Below are positions 45,905-57,550 of a stretch of 64,000 nt of DNA, one piece after another. This stretch comes from Gigaspora margarita (Eukaryota > Glomeromycota > Glomeromycetes > Diversisporales > Gigasporaceae). A program made the position numbers and the translations under genes. The stretch lies in the NCBI GenBank assembly GCA_009809945.1, contig WTPW01002224.1, positions 1 to 64,000 of the forward strand. The letters run 5' to 3'. The notes under the pieces were generated by a model that was not told the DNA's origin, made no database searches, and was given only the letters and a program-made list of their open reading frames with translations. Position 1 is the first letter of the stretch; each line of letters starts with the position of its first letter.

Positions 45905-46575
45905 CACATCTGTGAGCAACTCTCTTTCATTCTTCTCATATTTTTCTTCTTCTGTTGCATCTTATATTTTCTTTTTTCCCTACATCTTATATATTCGTTT
46001 TCACCCTTAATCCTTTTTTTTTTCTTCCTTTTCCTCTCCTTTCTTTCCTCCTCTTTTTTATTTCTTTCCAGTTCTTTTCTTTTTTCTTTCACTTTTCTTC
46101 CTTTTTTTCCCTTTCTCATTCCTTTTCTATTCTTTTTTTTCCTTTTCTTTTCCTTTTTCTCTTCTCTTTTTCTTTTTCCTTTTCTTTTCGTTCTTTTCTT
46201 TTCCTTTTTCTCTCTTTCCCTTTTTCTTACCTGTTTTTTTTCAGTTATTACTCTTTTCCCATTTTTTTCTCTTTTTCCATTCTTTCCTCATTACTCTTCT
46301 CTTTTCCTTTTCTTTCCTATTCTCTTTCTTTTCTTTTTTCACTTTCTCTTTTCGTCTCCTTCTTTCTTTTTCATTTCTTTTCTCCTCTTCTTTTCTTTTT
46401 ACCTTTTTCTTTCTCTTTTCTACTTATCATTTCTTTTCCTTTTCCTTTTCTTTTTCTTCTCTTTTCCTTTCCTTTTTCTCTTCTCTTTTCTCTTCCTTTC
46501 CTCTTTTCGTCTCATTTTCTTTTTTCGTCTCCTTTTCTCTTGTCCCTCTTTTTTCTTCTTTTCTTTTTCCTTCCA
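45905..46575. repeat. Long homopyrimidine tract
   Basis: About 670 bp almost wholly C and T on the plus strand (TTTTCCTTTTC-type). Open frames on both strands (up to 228 codons) are artefacts. A second tract lies at 47,590-47,890. Before each lies a diverged version of the same sequence (TTGCTAAGCAAGACCACCCA near 45,872; TTGATAAGCAAACCCACTCC near 48,044). Confidence 0.9.
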
Positions 46576-46600
46576 TATAAGAAAAATGTACCATATAGGC

Positions 46601-47360
46601 TAGGCCTCCGCATGGGCCAGGGCTACCCACGGGTACCCTAAGGGTAGTACCACTAGGGCCGGGCTTGGGCATCAAATTACAAACCCTAGGGCAGGGTAGG
46701 GCTAAGAATCGCAGGCCCTTTATTATATGGGTAGGACTTGGGTACCAGCCCATATGCCCGTAGGGTAGCCCATTATACATGCACATGACTATCCACCAAT
46801 TAAAACCAGGGACGGTGAATAATATCGATTTGTATCGATCATATATAAAACGATAATTTTAGGCCAAAACATGGGGAAATCAATATTTTCGCAAATTTTA
46901 ATGCAGTGTAACAATATGCACTTGGGCAAAATTAAGGTATAATTCGGGCCGGGCAATATAAATTTGCTAACTTGAAACATTGATAAGCTTCTGTAAAATA
47001 GACAATCAACAAGCACGAAAGAAATTTTAGTTACTGATCACGTTATATCATGTTATCTGTAACTGTTGTACAAAATTTTGCATTCTAATTGGCCAATCAT
47101 GGGTATATCGTATAAATCGATATTTTTGACCATACCAATCGATATTTTTGCAAAATCAAATCGATATTATTCACCGTCCCTGATTAAAACTTATATTAAT
47201 ATTAAGCCCGTGGGTACCCATGGGTACCCGCGGGCTTTAAGGGCCGGGTAGGGTATCAATTTTGGTAAGGGTAAGGACTTGGAGATTAAGCCCGTTAATA
47301 AACGGGTAGGGCTAGGGTAGGGCTAGGGTATTACTACTACCCGGCCCATGCGGAGGCCTA
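46601..47360. mobile_element. hAT-like MITE (TAGGCCTCCGCATGG family)
   Basis: Ends TAGGCCTCCGCATGGGCC and its exact complement, flanked by perfect ATATAGGC (46,593-46,600 and 47,361-47,368). GC-rich subterminal repeats of GGGTACCC and GGGTAGGGC. Split by another hAT-like element at 46,807-47,182; about 376 bp without it. Confidence 0.87.
46807..47182. mobile_element. hAT-like MITE (CAGGGACGGTG family), nested
   Basis: 376 bp with ends CAGGGACGGTGAATAATATC and the exact complement, flanked by perfect ATTAAAAC (46,799-46,806 and 47,183-47,190). Internal TCGAT repeats. Inserted in the 46,601-47,360 element. Confidence 0.88.
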
Positions 47361-48551
47361 ATATAGGCACGGGATGGAATTGGATAGGCACAGGTCATTT
47401 TCGCACAGGTCAAGGTCAGATTTGTATGGGTGAGGCCTGAGTTGGTTCAGATTCAGTGGACTGTGTGGGACAGTGTGCCCATGCCAATTGGACCATAAAT
47501 GGCAGCAGTTTAGTAACCAAATCGGCACAGGATTTGGCATGGGTAATGAACGTAAATTTATGTGCCACTGCTATAATGATTTGGATTAACTTTTTTTTTT
47601 CTTTTTCTTTTCCTCTTTTTCCCATTCTTTTCTTTTCCTTTTCTTTCTCTTTCCTTTTCTTTCTCATTTCCCTTCCTTTCCTCGTTACTTTTCTCTTTTT
47701 CTTTTCTTTAATATTCTCTTTTCCTATCCTTTTATTTCCTTTCCTTTTCACTTTCACTTTCTTTTCTCTTTCATCTCCTTTTATCTTTTTCATTTCTTTT
47801 CTCTTTTTCATTTCTTTTTCCCTTTTCGTTTCTTTCTCCTTCCTTTTCTTTTCCTTCTATTTTCCTTTTCTCTCTCTTTTTTTTCCAATAACGAAGTTAA
47901 AAATTGGTTTAGTGCATTGTATCAGTGATAAACAGTAAAGTAGCATTATATAATGAGGTATACTCGCCAAATTACACCATTTTAAATAGAGCTGCTAAAA
48001 TCACATTTCTATATTAAACATCAATGAGCATTGTGACACAAGTTGATAAGCAAACCCACTCCAAGCTAGCAAGTACGTCTCTCATTTCACACTTTCCCCA
48101 TCACATATTCTTAATTCCTGCTGTTTTACAAACTCATTTTCTAATTTTTCCGTTTACTTTTTTTTTTCGAAATTAATCGGGGGGGACGGGTGGGATCCCA
48201 CGAAAGAGCCAGACCAAAGTCAGGCAGCGAAGAAAAAGCACTTATCGTTCCAAAAATACTTTCTCAACCTTTTATATTCCATCTTTTTCCATCTAATTCC
48301 CTAACTAACTATAAATAGTAATTCCATAATGGCTTTGTTACATGTGAAGATCCTCGCGATAATAACCTTAGCATGACTTTCGTCATGCTTCAGGTTATTA
48401 TTCTCGCTCGGATCAATTTATTGACATTATGGAAAAAACACAGTGGGAGAAAAAAGAGAATCGTTGAGTCAAAAATGGTCTTATTAAACTAGCCAAATTA
48501 ATTTTCATTTTATAAGTTTTTTAAATTCTTCTCTTTTTTTTTTTTTTTTTT

Positions 48552-49280
48552 NNNNNNNNNNNNNNNNNNNNNNNNNNNNNNNNNNNNNNNNNNNNNNNNN
48601 NNNNNNNNNNNNNNNNNNNNNNNNNNNNNNNNNNNNNNNNNNNNNNNNNNNNNNNNNNNNNNNNNNNNNNNNNNNNNNNNNNNNNNNNNNNNNNNNNNNN
48701 NNNNNNNNNNNNNNNNNNNNNNNNNNNNNNNNNNNNNNNNNNNNNNNNNNNNNNNNNNNNNNNNNNNNNNNNNNNNNNNNNNNNNNNNNNNNNNNNNNNN
48801 NNNNNNNNNNNNNNNNNNNNNNNNNNNNNNNNNNNNNNNNNNNNNNNNNNNNNNNNNNNNNNNNNNNNNNNNNNNNNNNNNNNNNNNNNNNNNNNNNNNN
48901 NNNNNNNNNNNNNNNNNNNNNNNNNNNNNNNNNNNNNNNNNNNNNNNNNNNNNNNNNNNNNNNNNNNNNNNNNNNNNNNNNNNNNNNNNNNNNNNNNNNN
49001 NNNNNNNNNNNNNNNNNNNNNNNNNNNNNNNNNNNNNNNNNNNNNNNNNNNNNNNNNNNNNNNNNNNNNNNNNNNNNNNNNNNNNNNNNNNNNNNNNNNN
49101 NNNNNNNNNNNNNNNNNNNNNNNNNNNNNNNNNNNNNNNNNNNNNNNNNNNNNNNNNNNNNNNNNNNNNNNNNNNNNNNNNNNNNNNNNNNNNNNNNNNN
49201 NNNNNNNNNNNNNNNNNNNNNNNNNNNNNNNNNNNNNNNNNNNNNNNNNNNNNNNNNNNNNNNNNNNNNNNNNNNNNNNN
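48552..49280. other. Assembly gap (729 N)
   Basis: Flanked by T-runs on both sides (about 18 and 25 T). A long antisense frame across it exists only because N was read through. Confidence 0.98.
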
Positions 49281-49305
49281 TTTTTTTTTTTTTTTTTTTT
49301 TTTTT

Positions 49306-50262
49306 ATGGGTCCAATTTTTAGATCGGATAGTAGACCCGGGTTCTGAGCAATGCCCCTTCCAATTACACGAAAGGTTTTGCTTGCACGCTCTAATTTGGA
49401 ATTATTCGGTCTGGGAATTAGAGGTAAATGTGAGTTATGCACGGTCGAACTGACATGAGATATGCCACCATCCTGGGAATCTCCGTAAGCCGTTAAGTTT
49501 GTGTGGCTTGGCGCTGGTTGGTGGTTTATCGCTTGTACGATGTAGGTCCGACGTCCATGTGAACATGGTGAACATGTGATTTTTTTTTTTGTGAATGCGA
49601 TTATAAAATGGCTGTTTCAAGGAGGGCTGTGAATTGTTCGTCTTCAGCTGAATTTGTGATTGTCAGTTTGCCTTTGTTCTCATGTGACCCTTATCGGGTT
49701 AGTCATTGCTATAAACAGAAGTTTATTAACTCATAGTCGCCTAGGTTTGATTATGCAGACTCAGCCCCGAACTTGATCACACGGATTCGTTCTTGTTTCT
49801 GTCACCCTTCTCACGGTGTTATCCCATCCTGCTTATCAAATTTTTGATCTATCGACTTAAATCGATTCGAACGATTCCAAATTTTACTTCTTCCATTTGT
49901 AAATCATCTCTACTAATAAACGACTAATTCATTTCTCTTCTTTTTTTTTTTTTTTCAGAATCAAAATCCTATTCGGATATTTTACCACAATATCATTGCA
50001 GCATTTTTGTAATTTTTGAAGTTCGTTCTCAAAACCACGTCATTACTCATGTATAAAGATCTGTATCTTGACAATTGCTGAATGCTTTTGACTATTTTAG
50101 CATTTGAAGATTAACCAATTTTAATGATTATATTAAATCTTCTTGGTTAACAAAAGTCCAAAATTATTATTAGAAAGTTTTTCATAAATTTTTACTGTCC
50201 TTTTGAATGCATGTAAACTTAGTCCATATTTTGTGTTATGTCTGTTCAATTTAAATGAGGCA
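49306..50262. other. Unrecognised higher-GC segment within the composite element
   Basis: Base composition is less AT-rich than its surroundings. At 49,905-49,959 it has an intron-like 3' end: CTACTAATAAACGACTAATTC-type branch sequence, a run of T and CAG. This could be a captured piece of a host gene, but no protein was recognised on either strand. Confidence 0.35.
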
Positions 50263-51242
50263 CCCACGAAAGAGCCAGACCAAAGTCAGGCAGCGAAGAA
50301 AAAGCTCTTATCGTTCCAAAAATACTTTCTCAACCTTTTATATTCCATCTTTTTCCATCTAATTCCCTAACTAACTATAAATAGTAATTCCATAATGGCT
50401 TTGTTACATGTGAAGATCCTCGCGATAATAACCTTAGCATGACTTTCGTCATGCTTCAGGTTATTTTGCGTTAGACCAAATTTAACCTTCGAAATTTTGA
50501 CAACCTCGTAATCACGAAATCAATTTGACAGTTTAATCATAATTGTCAAATCTGTCTAACGTTATCTGTGGGATTATGGACTTTCAGGATTTAAAATAGT
50601 AATTTCTTCGATATAATACCCAGAAGTTAAAAACAAATTTATACTTTTTGTCAGTCAACTTTTTGACTGCCTACTTGCATAAATCTTGGCGAAAGCCACT
50701 GACAAAACATTTACATGACTTATACTTTAGCCTTATTGTAACGGAATTGGGAGAGCGATAAAACAATATAGACAATAGTGCCAATTTAAAGCTCCAACCG
50801 ATTACGGGATTAAGGGAATAAGGCTAGTAAAAGGGAGTTTTATAATGGTAAAGGGTTAATGTAGCGAAATGATACTGGGTTATAAAGGTAATAAGGAATA
50901 ATGGGGTATTACTGTATTTAAAATATCTATGATCCGGGTTGATTATCAGGATAATCACGACACGGGAGATTTATACAAAATTCAAATAGGGTCAGAATCA
51001 CGCGAGTAATTTAAAAGAATTAACAAAACTTGTCACACAGAATTCGAGTTATAATAAGCCAATACGAAGTTACAAGTCAATTCAGTTCGTCGAATTGAGT
51101 CTCGTAAGGTTTATTAAGGTTAAAGTCGAATTCAAAAGATAAGGGTTTTACTTTTATTATTATCTTGCATTTTTAAATTGAACGTCAAACTTTTTTTATC
51201 TTTATTAAAATTCGAAGGTCTTATATACATGTTATTTTTCCA

Positions 51243-51573
51243 GAGCGTTTACGCTCTATTTTGACGTATTCGCTTTAATTTGAGCGTGTCGTTCTTTTCT
51301 ACGCGTGTACGCTCCAATTTGAACGTATATGCTTATGGTGCGATATTTACAGGTTTGTGTAATCGCGTATACGTGATATTTTGGGTGTATACGTATACTT
51401 GCCGCAAAAACTACTCGTCCCAAATCCCAAATCACAAATCCCAATTTTATTATGTTTGGGATTGGGATTTGGGATTTGGGCTTTGGGACAATTTTACTAT
51501 GTTTGGGATTTGGGATTTGGGAGGGATTTTGGGAGTTTGTAGTTTGGGCGGTATGTATATGTATACGCTCTTG
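51243..51573. repeat. GAGCGT/ACGCTC palindrome cluster, second copy
   Basis: Counterpart of 15,455-15,611, enlarged by the insertion at 51,394-51,559. Confidence 0.6.
51394..51559. mobile_element. hAT-like mini-element with G-rich repeats
   Basis: 166 bp with ends TATACTTGCCGCAAAAACTAC-like and the complement of TATACATACCGCCCAAACTA, flanked by perfect TGTATACG (51,386-51,393 and 51,560-51,567). The left duplicate has a single TGTATACG at 15,599-15,606. Inside is an inverted array of TTTGGGA/TCCCAAA units; the plus strand has at least five closely spaced GGG tracts (about 51,458-51,487), able in principle to form a G-quadruplex. Confidence 0.87.
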
Positions 51574-54466
51574 CATGGGTTAAGCCACCGAGCCCCTTTA
51601 CGTTATTTGTGCATATGATTTAAAAATTTTTACAACATAAAAACTTAAATAAAAATATTTCGTTACATTATACAAGATCGAATATTAGGGTGTTGCAAAG
51701 TTAACATTAGAGAATTATATTTTATTTTCCAATTTATAATACAACGCAGTAAAAATACTATTGAAAAAAAATCCTATTTATTTTTGAAATGTGTCACTTA
51801 TTTGTTAACTTTGAAACCCCCATTATCGTTATGTAAATTGATGATTATTTACTATAAACGTTGACGTTTGTTTTATTCAGTAAGCAGATGTATACCGAAA
51901 TCTGTACAAGGTTGCGCATCTTATAAATTCAAAATAAAATTACCGGTAACAGATAGAATACATTTTCAATTAATTCAAAAAAAAAAAAAACATTTTCAAT
52001 TACTTCAATTAAAAGCCATGATTTTAATTTTATCTGCTTCGGCAATGCTTTTGATAAATTGGTTTTCATATTTGCGCATATTATAATAACTAGACTAATG
52101 CTTTCATATCTTTGAAGCTTGTACCATAGAATTTAGTTTATAAAGATGGACACAATGGCGTATCATTTAATAATAAATTTCTTGTGTGAATGTCGTAGTT
52201 TTTGATATAAGTTTACACTTATTTGATATAAATTTTTATTCAGCGTTCGCGAAAGAATTTTTGATGTAGATTTAGAAATCGGTTAAATTCGATTTCTTTT
52301 TTTTTTTTTAATGCATTACGCAAATAAAGAGATTAATAAAAATCTAAATAAAGCAAAGCATATCATCGGATTAATATCTTAATGATTCTCTGCGTCTAAT
52401 CATTGTAGCGTACTGATCAAATTTTTTAAAGTATGTATTATGTTAGGTTTACGTCTACTGTATATTAAGACTAGCGTTAGTAAAATATATAATATATAGT
52501 GAACTCGCTTAAACAAAATTTTTTTTTTTTAAAGAACTAAAGATGGTTTCTTAGAGAAATAGAGTTTTCTTAGTCATATTATGTTACACCTGGTCTCGAA
52601 TTCTGATTTAGTTGCGCCACAAATTTATGAATTGGTGGCGATAATGTGATTGTTGTGGATATAGATTGTAGTTAGGTCACATACCTATTATTAATTTTTC
52701 GGGTTATCCAGTTATGTAATTTCATCCTGTTTGATTCACGGGTCCATTTTTTTTTTTGATTCATAAATAAAGGTCCACGTTTTTGTTAGGGTTAGAAGGG
52801 CTGTATAATATGAGTTAGTATTAAAAAAGTGTTGAATCAAAAAGATATCTCTAACCAAAGAATTTTTTTTTATGAATCAAAAAGATATCTCTAACCAAAG
52901 AATTTTTTTTTAATCTGAAGTCTCAATCAGAATAAGCAGATAGCAATAATTGTATTTCTCATAAAATTTAAGCTCAGTTAATGATTAAAAATAAAAACGA
53001 AAAAAAAAAATGTATGTGATTCCAAATAATGATAAAGGCAATTCATAAATCGAAACTATTTGATATTCTCTTAATTTTAACATTAGAGATCACGTACGTA
53101 TGTAAATATCTTTATAACTATGGTACACGTAGCTTAAAGAGATTTGCTAATTATCCTCCAAGTTCCCATTGAACGAAACAAATTCATCATGATCAGAATG
53201 GCAATAAATTTCACTAATACGTTTATTAAAAAAATTTTTAATAATAATTTTACGTTTAATACTAAGATTTTGTTTCTTTGTGATTAGCGCATTTTTTTTA
53301 AGCTTTTAGTAAATTATCTTCGATAAACAATTAACAATTTTATCGAATATTGATTGTATCATTATCAACAAAATCAACAAATATGAACTTGAGACATTTT
53401 AAGTATTGTCAATTATTTTTGAAGTAAATATGATGGTTTAATAGAGTATGCTATATTTAATTACAAGCAAGTTTGTAAACTTAACAAATTTATTCTCTTG
53501 AAAAAAAAATACCGAACAAAAAACTATAAAAAATTTCTTGATTGTATCGAAAATACTTATTTTTTATTAATGTTTTCGATTATTTTAATATTTTTACTAG
53601 AAAAAGAACTTTGAAAGTGTATAAATAAATACTCTTATTTTCGTTAAGATTTTGATATTTTCGGTTTATTTTTACTAGAAAAAGAACATTGGAAGTGCAT
53701 AAATAATAATTTGCTTCATTTTTACAAACAAACATATTGTGAATTTCTTTTCTTATTTTGTTAATATTTTTGATTATTTTCGGTTGATTTTTTACTAACA
53801 AAAGAATTCTAGAGCTGTATAAATAATGCTTAAAATTACTTTTGCAAATAAAAATAGTTTAGTTTTTTATTCTTATTTTCGTTATTTTGATTTATGCGTA
53901 ATTAATATTTTCGCGTCTTTTGCAAACAAAAATATTTGGATTGATCTTTTTTTTTAATCCAATTCGAGACAGTATTTCATACATTCAATCTAACTTGGGG
54001 AAAAATTAGGATTCCAAGCCTGAAGGTATCAAATTATTGTCGCAGATTAAAATGAAATAAGAGGCATAAGAGATTTCTATATAAACCTTAAAATCCACTT
54101 ATACTTGCTTATCATAAAATCTACCCAACTCTAAATAGTGCCCTCCAAACTTATGTATTTTTCGATGGCATGTTCATTTACACTATTCCTCATTTCAATT
54201 TTAATCTATCATAATCTTCACTTCTAAGTGAAGATCTTGAGGTTGCTGATTATTTTTGCACGGTAAATATAGACGTTCTTTCGAAGCTAGAAATAGCTTT
54301 CACATAATTTTTTATAAGTGAAACATACGTTCTCAAAATATATAAATTAGTTACCCGGGCAATTTATTTATATCTGTCCTTATATCGAAGGGAGTGATAC
54401 AAAATCACTACAAATCCAAACAGGGAAATTAGCCAATAGGAGAACGTAAAATGTGATGATCCCGGA

Positions 54467-54797
54467 CAGAGACCCGTAAAAATTTGTATATAAATTAATA
54501 CAAATTAATGTAAATTTAGATTGATTACACAAATTAAAACAAATTTCTAAAGGTAAAATTCACGTGTATTCTATAAATTTGATTGACTAATAATGTCGGA
54601 TAGTGTGCTGAATTAAGTTTCCAAAAGAGAAATGAATGAACATAATGACGAGCAGGGTTAAAACAGTAAATTTTTGATGTTTCTGAAACAAATCGCAAAT
54701 TAATATAAAGTTAATATCTTATTACAAATTAATATAAATTTTTGCAATAACACAAATAAAGATTTTGTATAACACAAAAAATTTTTACGGGTTTCTG
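54467..54797. mobile_element. hAT-like MITE (CAGAGACCCG family)
   Basis: 331 bp with ends CAGAGACCCGTAAAAATTT and the complement of CAGAAACCCGTAAAAATTT, flanked by perfect ATCCCGGA (54,459-54,466 and 54,798-54,805). The empty site, with one ATCCCGGA, is at 19,102-19,109. CAGRGACC starts are common for hAT elements. AT-rich, non-coding interior. Confidence 0.9.
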
Positions 54798-55470
54798 ATC
54801 CCGGATCAGCCCGACACGTGAGCAAAGTGTTTAAACCTGCCTTGGGGCACTAATTAAAATGACGGGAATGAAATTTTACATATGGAAACTGATTATTTAT
54901 TTCTATCGCCTCTAACCCTAACCCTAAACTTTATTTCACAAACTTAGCTTATTACGTTGAATTCCTTTTTTGGGTTTGTATCACTCGCAAAAATAAGTAT
55001 TCCCGAGTAAGTGTCGAGCTTTGACCTAAATTAAGCAAAATATGGTATGACACTATGCAGTAGTGTTCCGCATGATTCGGACTGGGCGGTCTTTTTAAAG
55101 ATCCGGACCCGGTCCGAACGTTGATTAGGATCTAAAGTTAGGGTCCGAACTCGTATCACTTAGATCCGCATCCGGTCCAGATCCGTGAAATCTAAAAAAA
55201 AAAAAAAAACGATTGCAGCTGTTGTTTCATAAGTTGATAAAAATTAGCCGAATGATTTTTCGTTAACCCGTGACAAAGCCACAGTAAGACTTTTATTTTA
55301 TAAATAAAATTAATACTGTATAAAATATATTTAAACGAATAAATAAATAAATTATATATTTATGAATTGAATTAGTAAATATATAATAATAAATTAAATT
55401 ATTTATATTTATGAAACAGCCAATAAGCAATCAGTATTGTTCTAATAGGACCGGACCGGATATTACCCGG

Positions 55471-55982
55471 TGTTAACCTGGTTATACCTCCGGAAATCGA
55501 GGTTAATGGGGCAACTGTCGACAGGGAGTCACATGGTACAGAAACACGAACTGTGCCATGATATATCGTAGTTGTTAGTATTTAATTTAGCGGGAGGGTT
55601 TACGTTATGGTGATTTGTCAATGTAAAAGAGCGCGTGATGTAATTTATAGAATTGATAGTTATAATAAAGTGTCTTTTTATTTATAATAAAGAGATGTAA
55701 TGGCAAACATGCCTACAAAGTGGAGCGAATATCGCCTGTATATATACAAAAATGTTTAATAGTAGAAAGTTCTGACATTTATGCCAGAACTGTTAGATCT
55801 ATCATTTATGCCAGTTCTTCCATATCCATCATTTATGCCAGTTCTTTTTGATTTGTCATTTATGGCAGAAACGACTGATATGACAGAAATGACAGGTCTG
55901 TCATTTTGGGCGCAGCAACCTCGTGACCTAATTTCGCCCCGTGATTTACCTGATTTAACAGGGGCCTTTATTAGGGGTAACA
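55471..55982 (-). repeat. 3' LTR of the Ty3/Gypsy fossil
   Basis: 512 bp, with plus-strand ends TGTTAACC and GGTAACA. It contains short direct repeats around TCATTTATGCCAGTTCTT. Pairs with 62,674-63,185. Confidence 0.95.
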
Positions 55983-56839
55983 ATCTCCTCCCTTAGTCAC
56001 AAGTTCCATGAGTTAGTTGATCAAGATCTGATAATCGCAAGATCTCAATTTTACGATTATCCCAAAGTTTAATGATGTAGTTCTAGTAATTTGATCAGTT
56101 CCCCACTTCTTAAAAAGGTAGTATGTTCTTGTCACCGCTATATAATAGTGTGTAGAGAGTTCATTCTTGCAGAGGGTTCTTTTTGCTGTACTTGAGGGCA
56201 TTTCCTCGATCAGTTGTCCCAGAAAGTAAGCGAAGGCCAGGGCTTGTTCTCGTTTTCCTTGCCTTAATAGTTGTTGTAAGTTCGTATATGCAGCATAAAC
56301 TTGTGTACGGAGATCGATTGTGGGATCATAGGTGGGTATATTAATTTCAACATTACGTTCAGCAGTATTTAATAAGTTGGTAAGGACTTGTTCGTATGTG
56401 TGGACATGATATCTCTTAATTCTACTTTCGGTTCGATCAACCTCTTCTTTTATTCAATATTTTTCTGTCCTACTAATATCATATCTTCTCTTTCTTGATA
56501 TTTCTTAATGAGGGAAAGACTCACAGGAGCTGCTATCACCTTTTCTGTTATGTTCGTAGTTTGTACACTCCTAAAAATGGGGCGTCATGTACGTAATAAG
56601 GACCTTTCCACTTTGGTTTCAATTTTCCCATGTGCTTTTGGTCTAAAGTAGCATCAAACAATAGAACCTTATTGCCGATTTGTATAGTATCCTTTTTGGT
56701 TAATTTTTTATCAAATTTGGTTTTATGTTTTAATTGTGCCTTTATAATTCATTGATTAGCAATTAATCTATTTTCGCTTAATTCATTTCTAGCACAAACA
56801 TCCGACCGAGCAGGTTTTCTTCCAAGATTTTGGATGTTT

Positions 56840-57550
56840 CCTAGCACGGGAACTGTGGGCGCCTACTATAAGTCAAATAGAATGGTTCTATTTTGGTGGT
56901 TACTTGTTTCATTGTTCGATAAGCAAACAATGTAGATGGTACTAACGAATCCCATTCTTGCCCTTGTGTTATAGATTTGGCAAGTGATTCACACAATGTA
57001 CGATTGAACCTTTCCACCAATCCATTAGTCTGTGGGTAGTACAGTGTAAAGAATAAATGTTTAATTTTGAACATTTTTAGTAACTCTTTGACCACCTCAT
57101 TTCTAAAATGAGACCCTCTGTTGGACAGAATTAGTTCTGGGCAACCATGTCAGCAAATTATATCCTCGTATAAAAATTTTGAAACTTGTTTGAAATCTGC
57201 GGTTGGGATTGGCTTTGCTTCAGGCCATTTTGTTGCATAATTAGTAGCTACCACTATATAGCGGTTGCCTTGAGTGGACATAGACAACGGTTCTACTATA
57301 TCTATACCAATTCTTTGAAAAGGCGGACCCACAGGTATTGGCTATAAGGGTCCTTTAGAAATTTTTCCCCCATTTTTGACAACTGTCACAAGTCTTAACA
57401 TATTCACGAATACTCTTGTACATCTGTGGCCAGTAGTAGATTTCTTTAATTTTTCTGAACATTCCGTCGGTACTGAAATGTCCTCTGGTTGGGTGATCAT
57501 GCATGAGGTATAGTATCAGTTTTACTTCTTCCTCTTTAAGGACTTTCAAT
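56840..57550 (-). pseudogene. Integrase region of the Ty3/Gypsy fossil
   Basis: Shows the zinc-binding type N-terminal region (HPTRGHFSTDG, CDSCQK), the core start (RIGIDIVEPL) and the later core (NGLVERFNRTL). The region to about 56,000 is the expected C-terminal part. Remains of a broken gene. Confidence 0.88.

Larger units (their letters stand above)
45582..50465. mobile_element. Composite head-to-tail element with 3' terminal hairpins
   Basis: Inserted between bases equivalent to 14,734 and 14,735, with no clear target duplication. Two units share termini but not interiors: a 5' block of about 52 bp (45,581-45,632 and 48,397-48,449; ATTATTCTCGCTCGGATC...) and a 3' block of 203 bp (48,197-48,399 and 50,263-50,465). 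The 3' block ends in a hairpin, AATAACC..AGCATGAC-TTTC-GTCATGCT..GGTTATT, reaching the last base. Fixed ends, variable interiors, a 3' hairpin, tandem units and no target duplication recall Helitron-like rolling-circle elements, but no Rep/helicase gene is present and the canonical CTRR end is absent. Alternatives: a 52-bp target duplication of one element inserted in another, or a SINE/LINE 3' tail. Confidence 0.55.

Noticed and set aside
45850-46786. Frames of up to 228 codons in the homopyrimidine tract, and Lys/Glu-rich frames opposite
   Set aside because: Low-complexity C/T sequence only; amino-acid content follows base composition.
48510-49442. 310-codon minus-strand frame
   Set aside because: Most of it is the 729-N gap translated as X.
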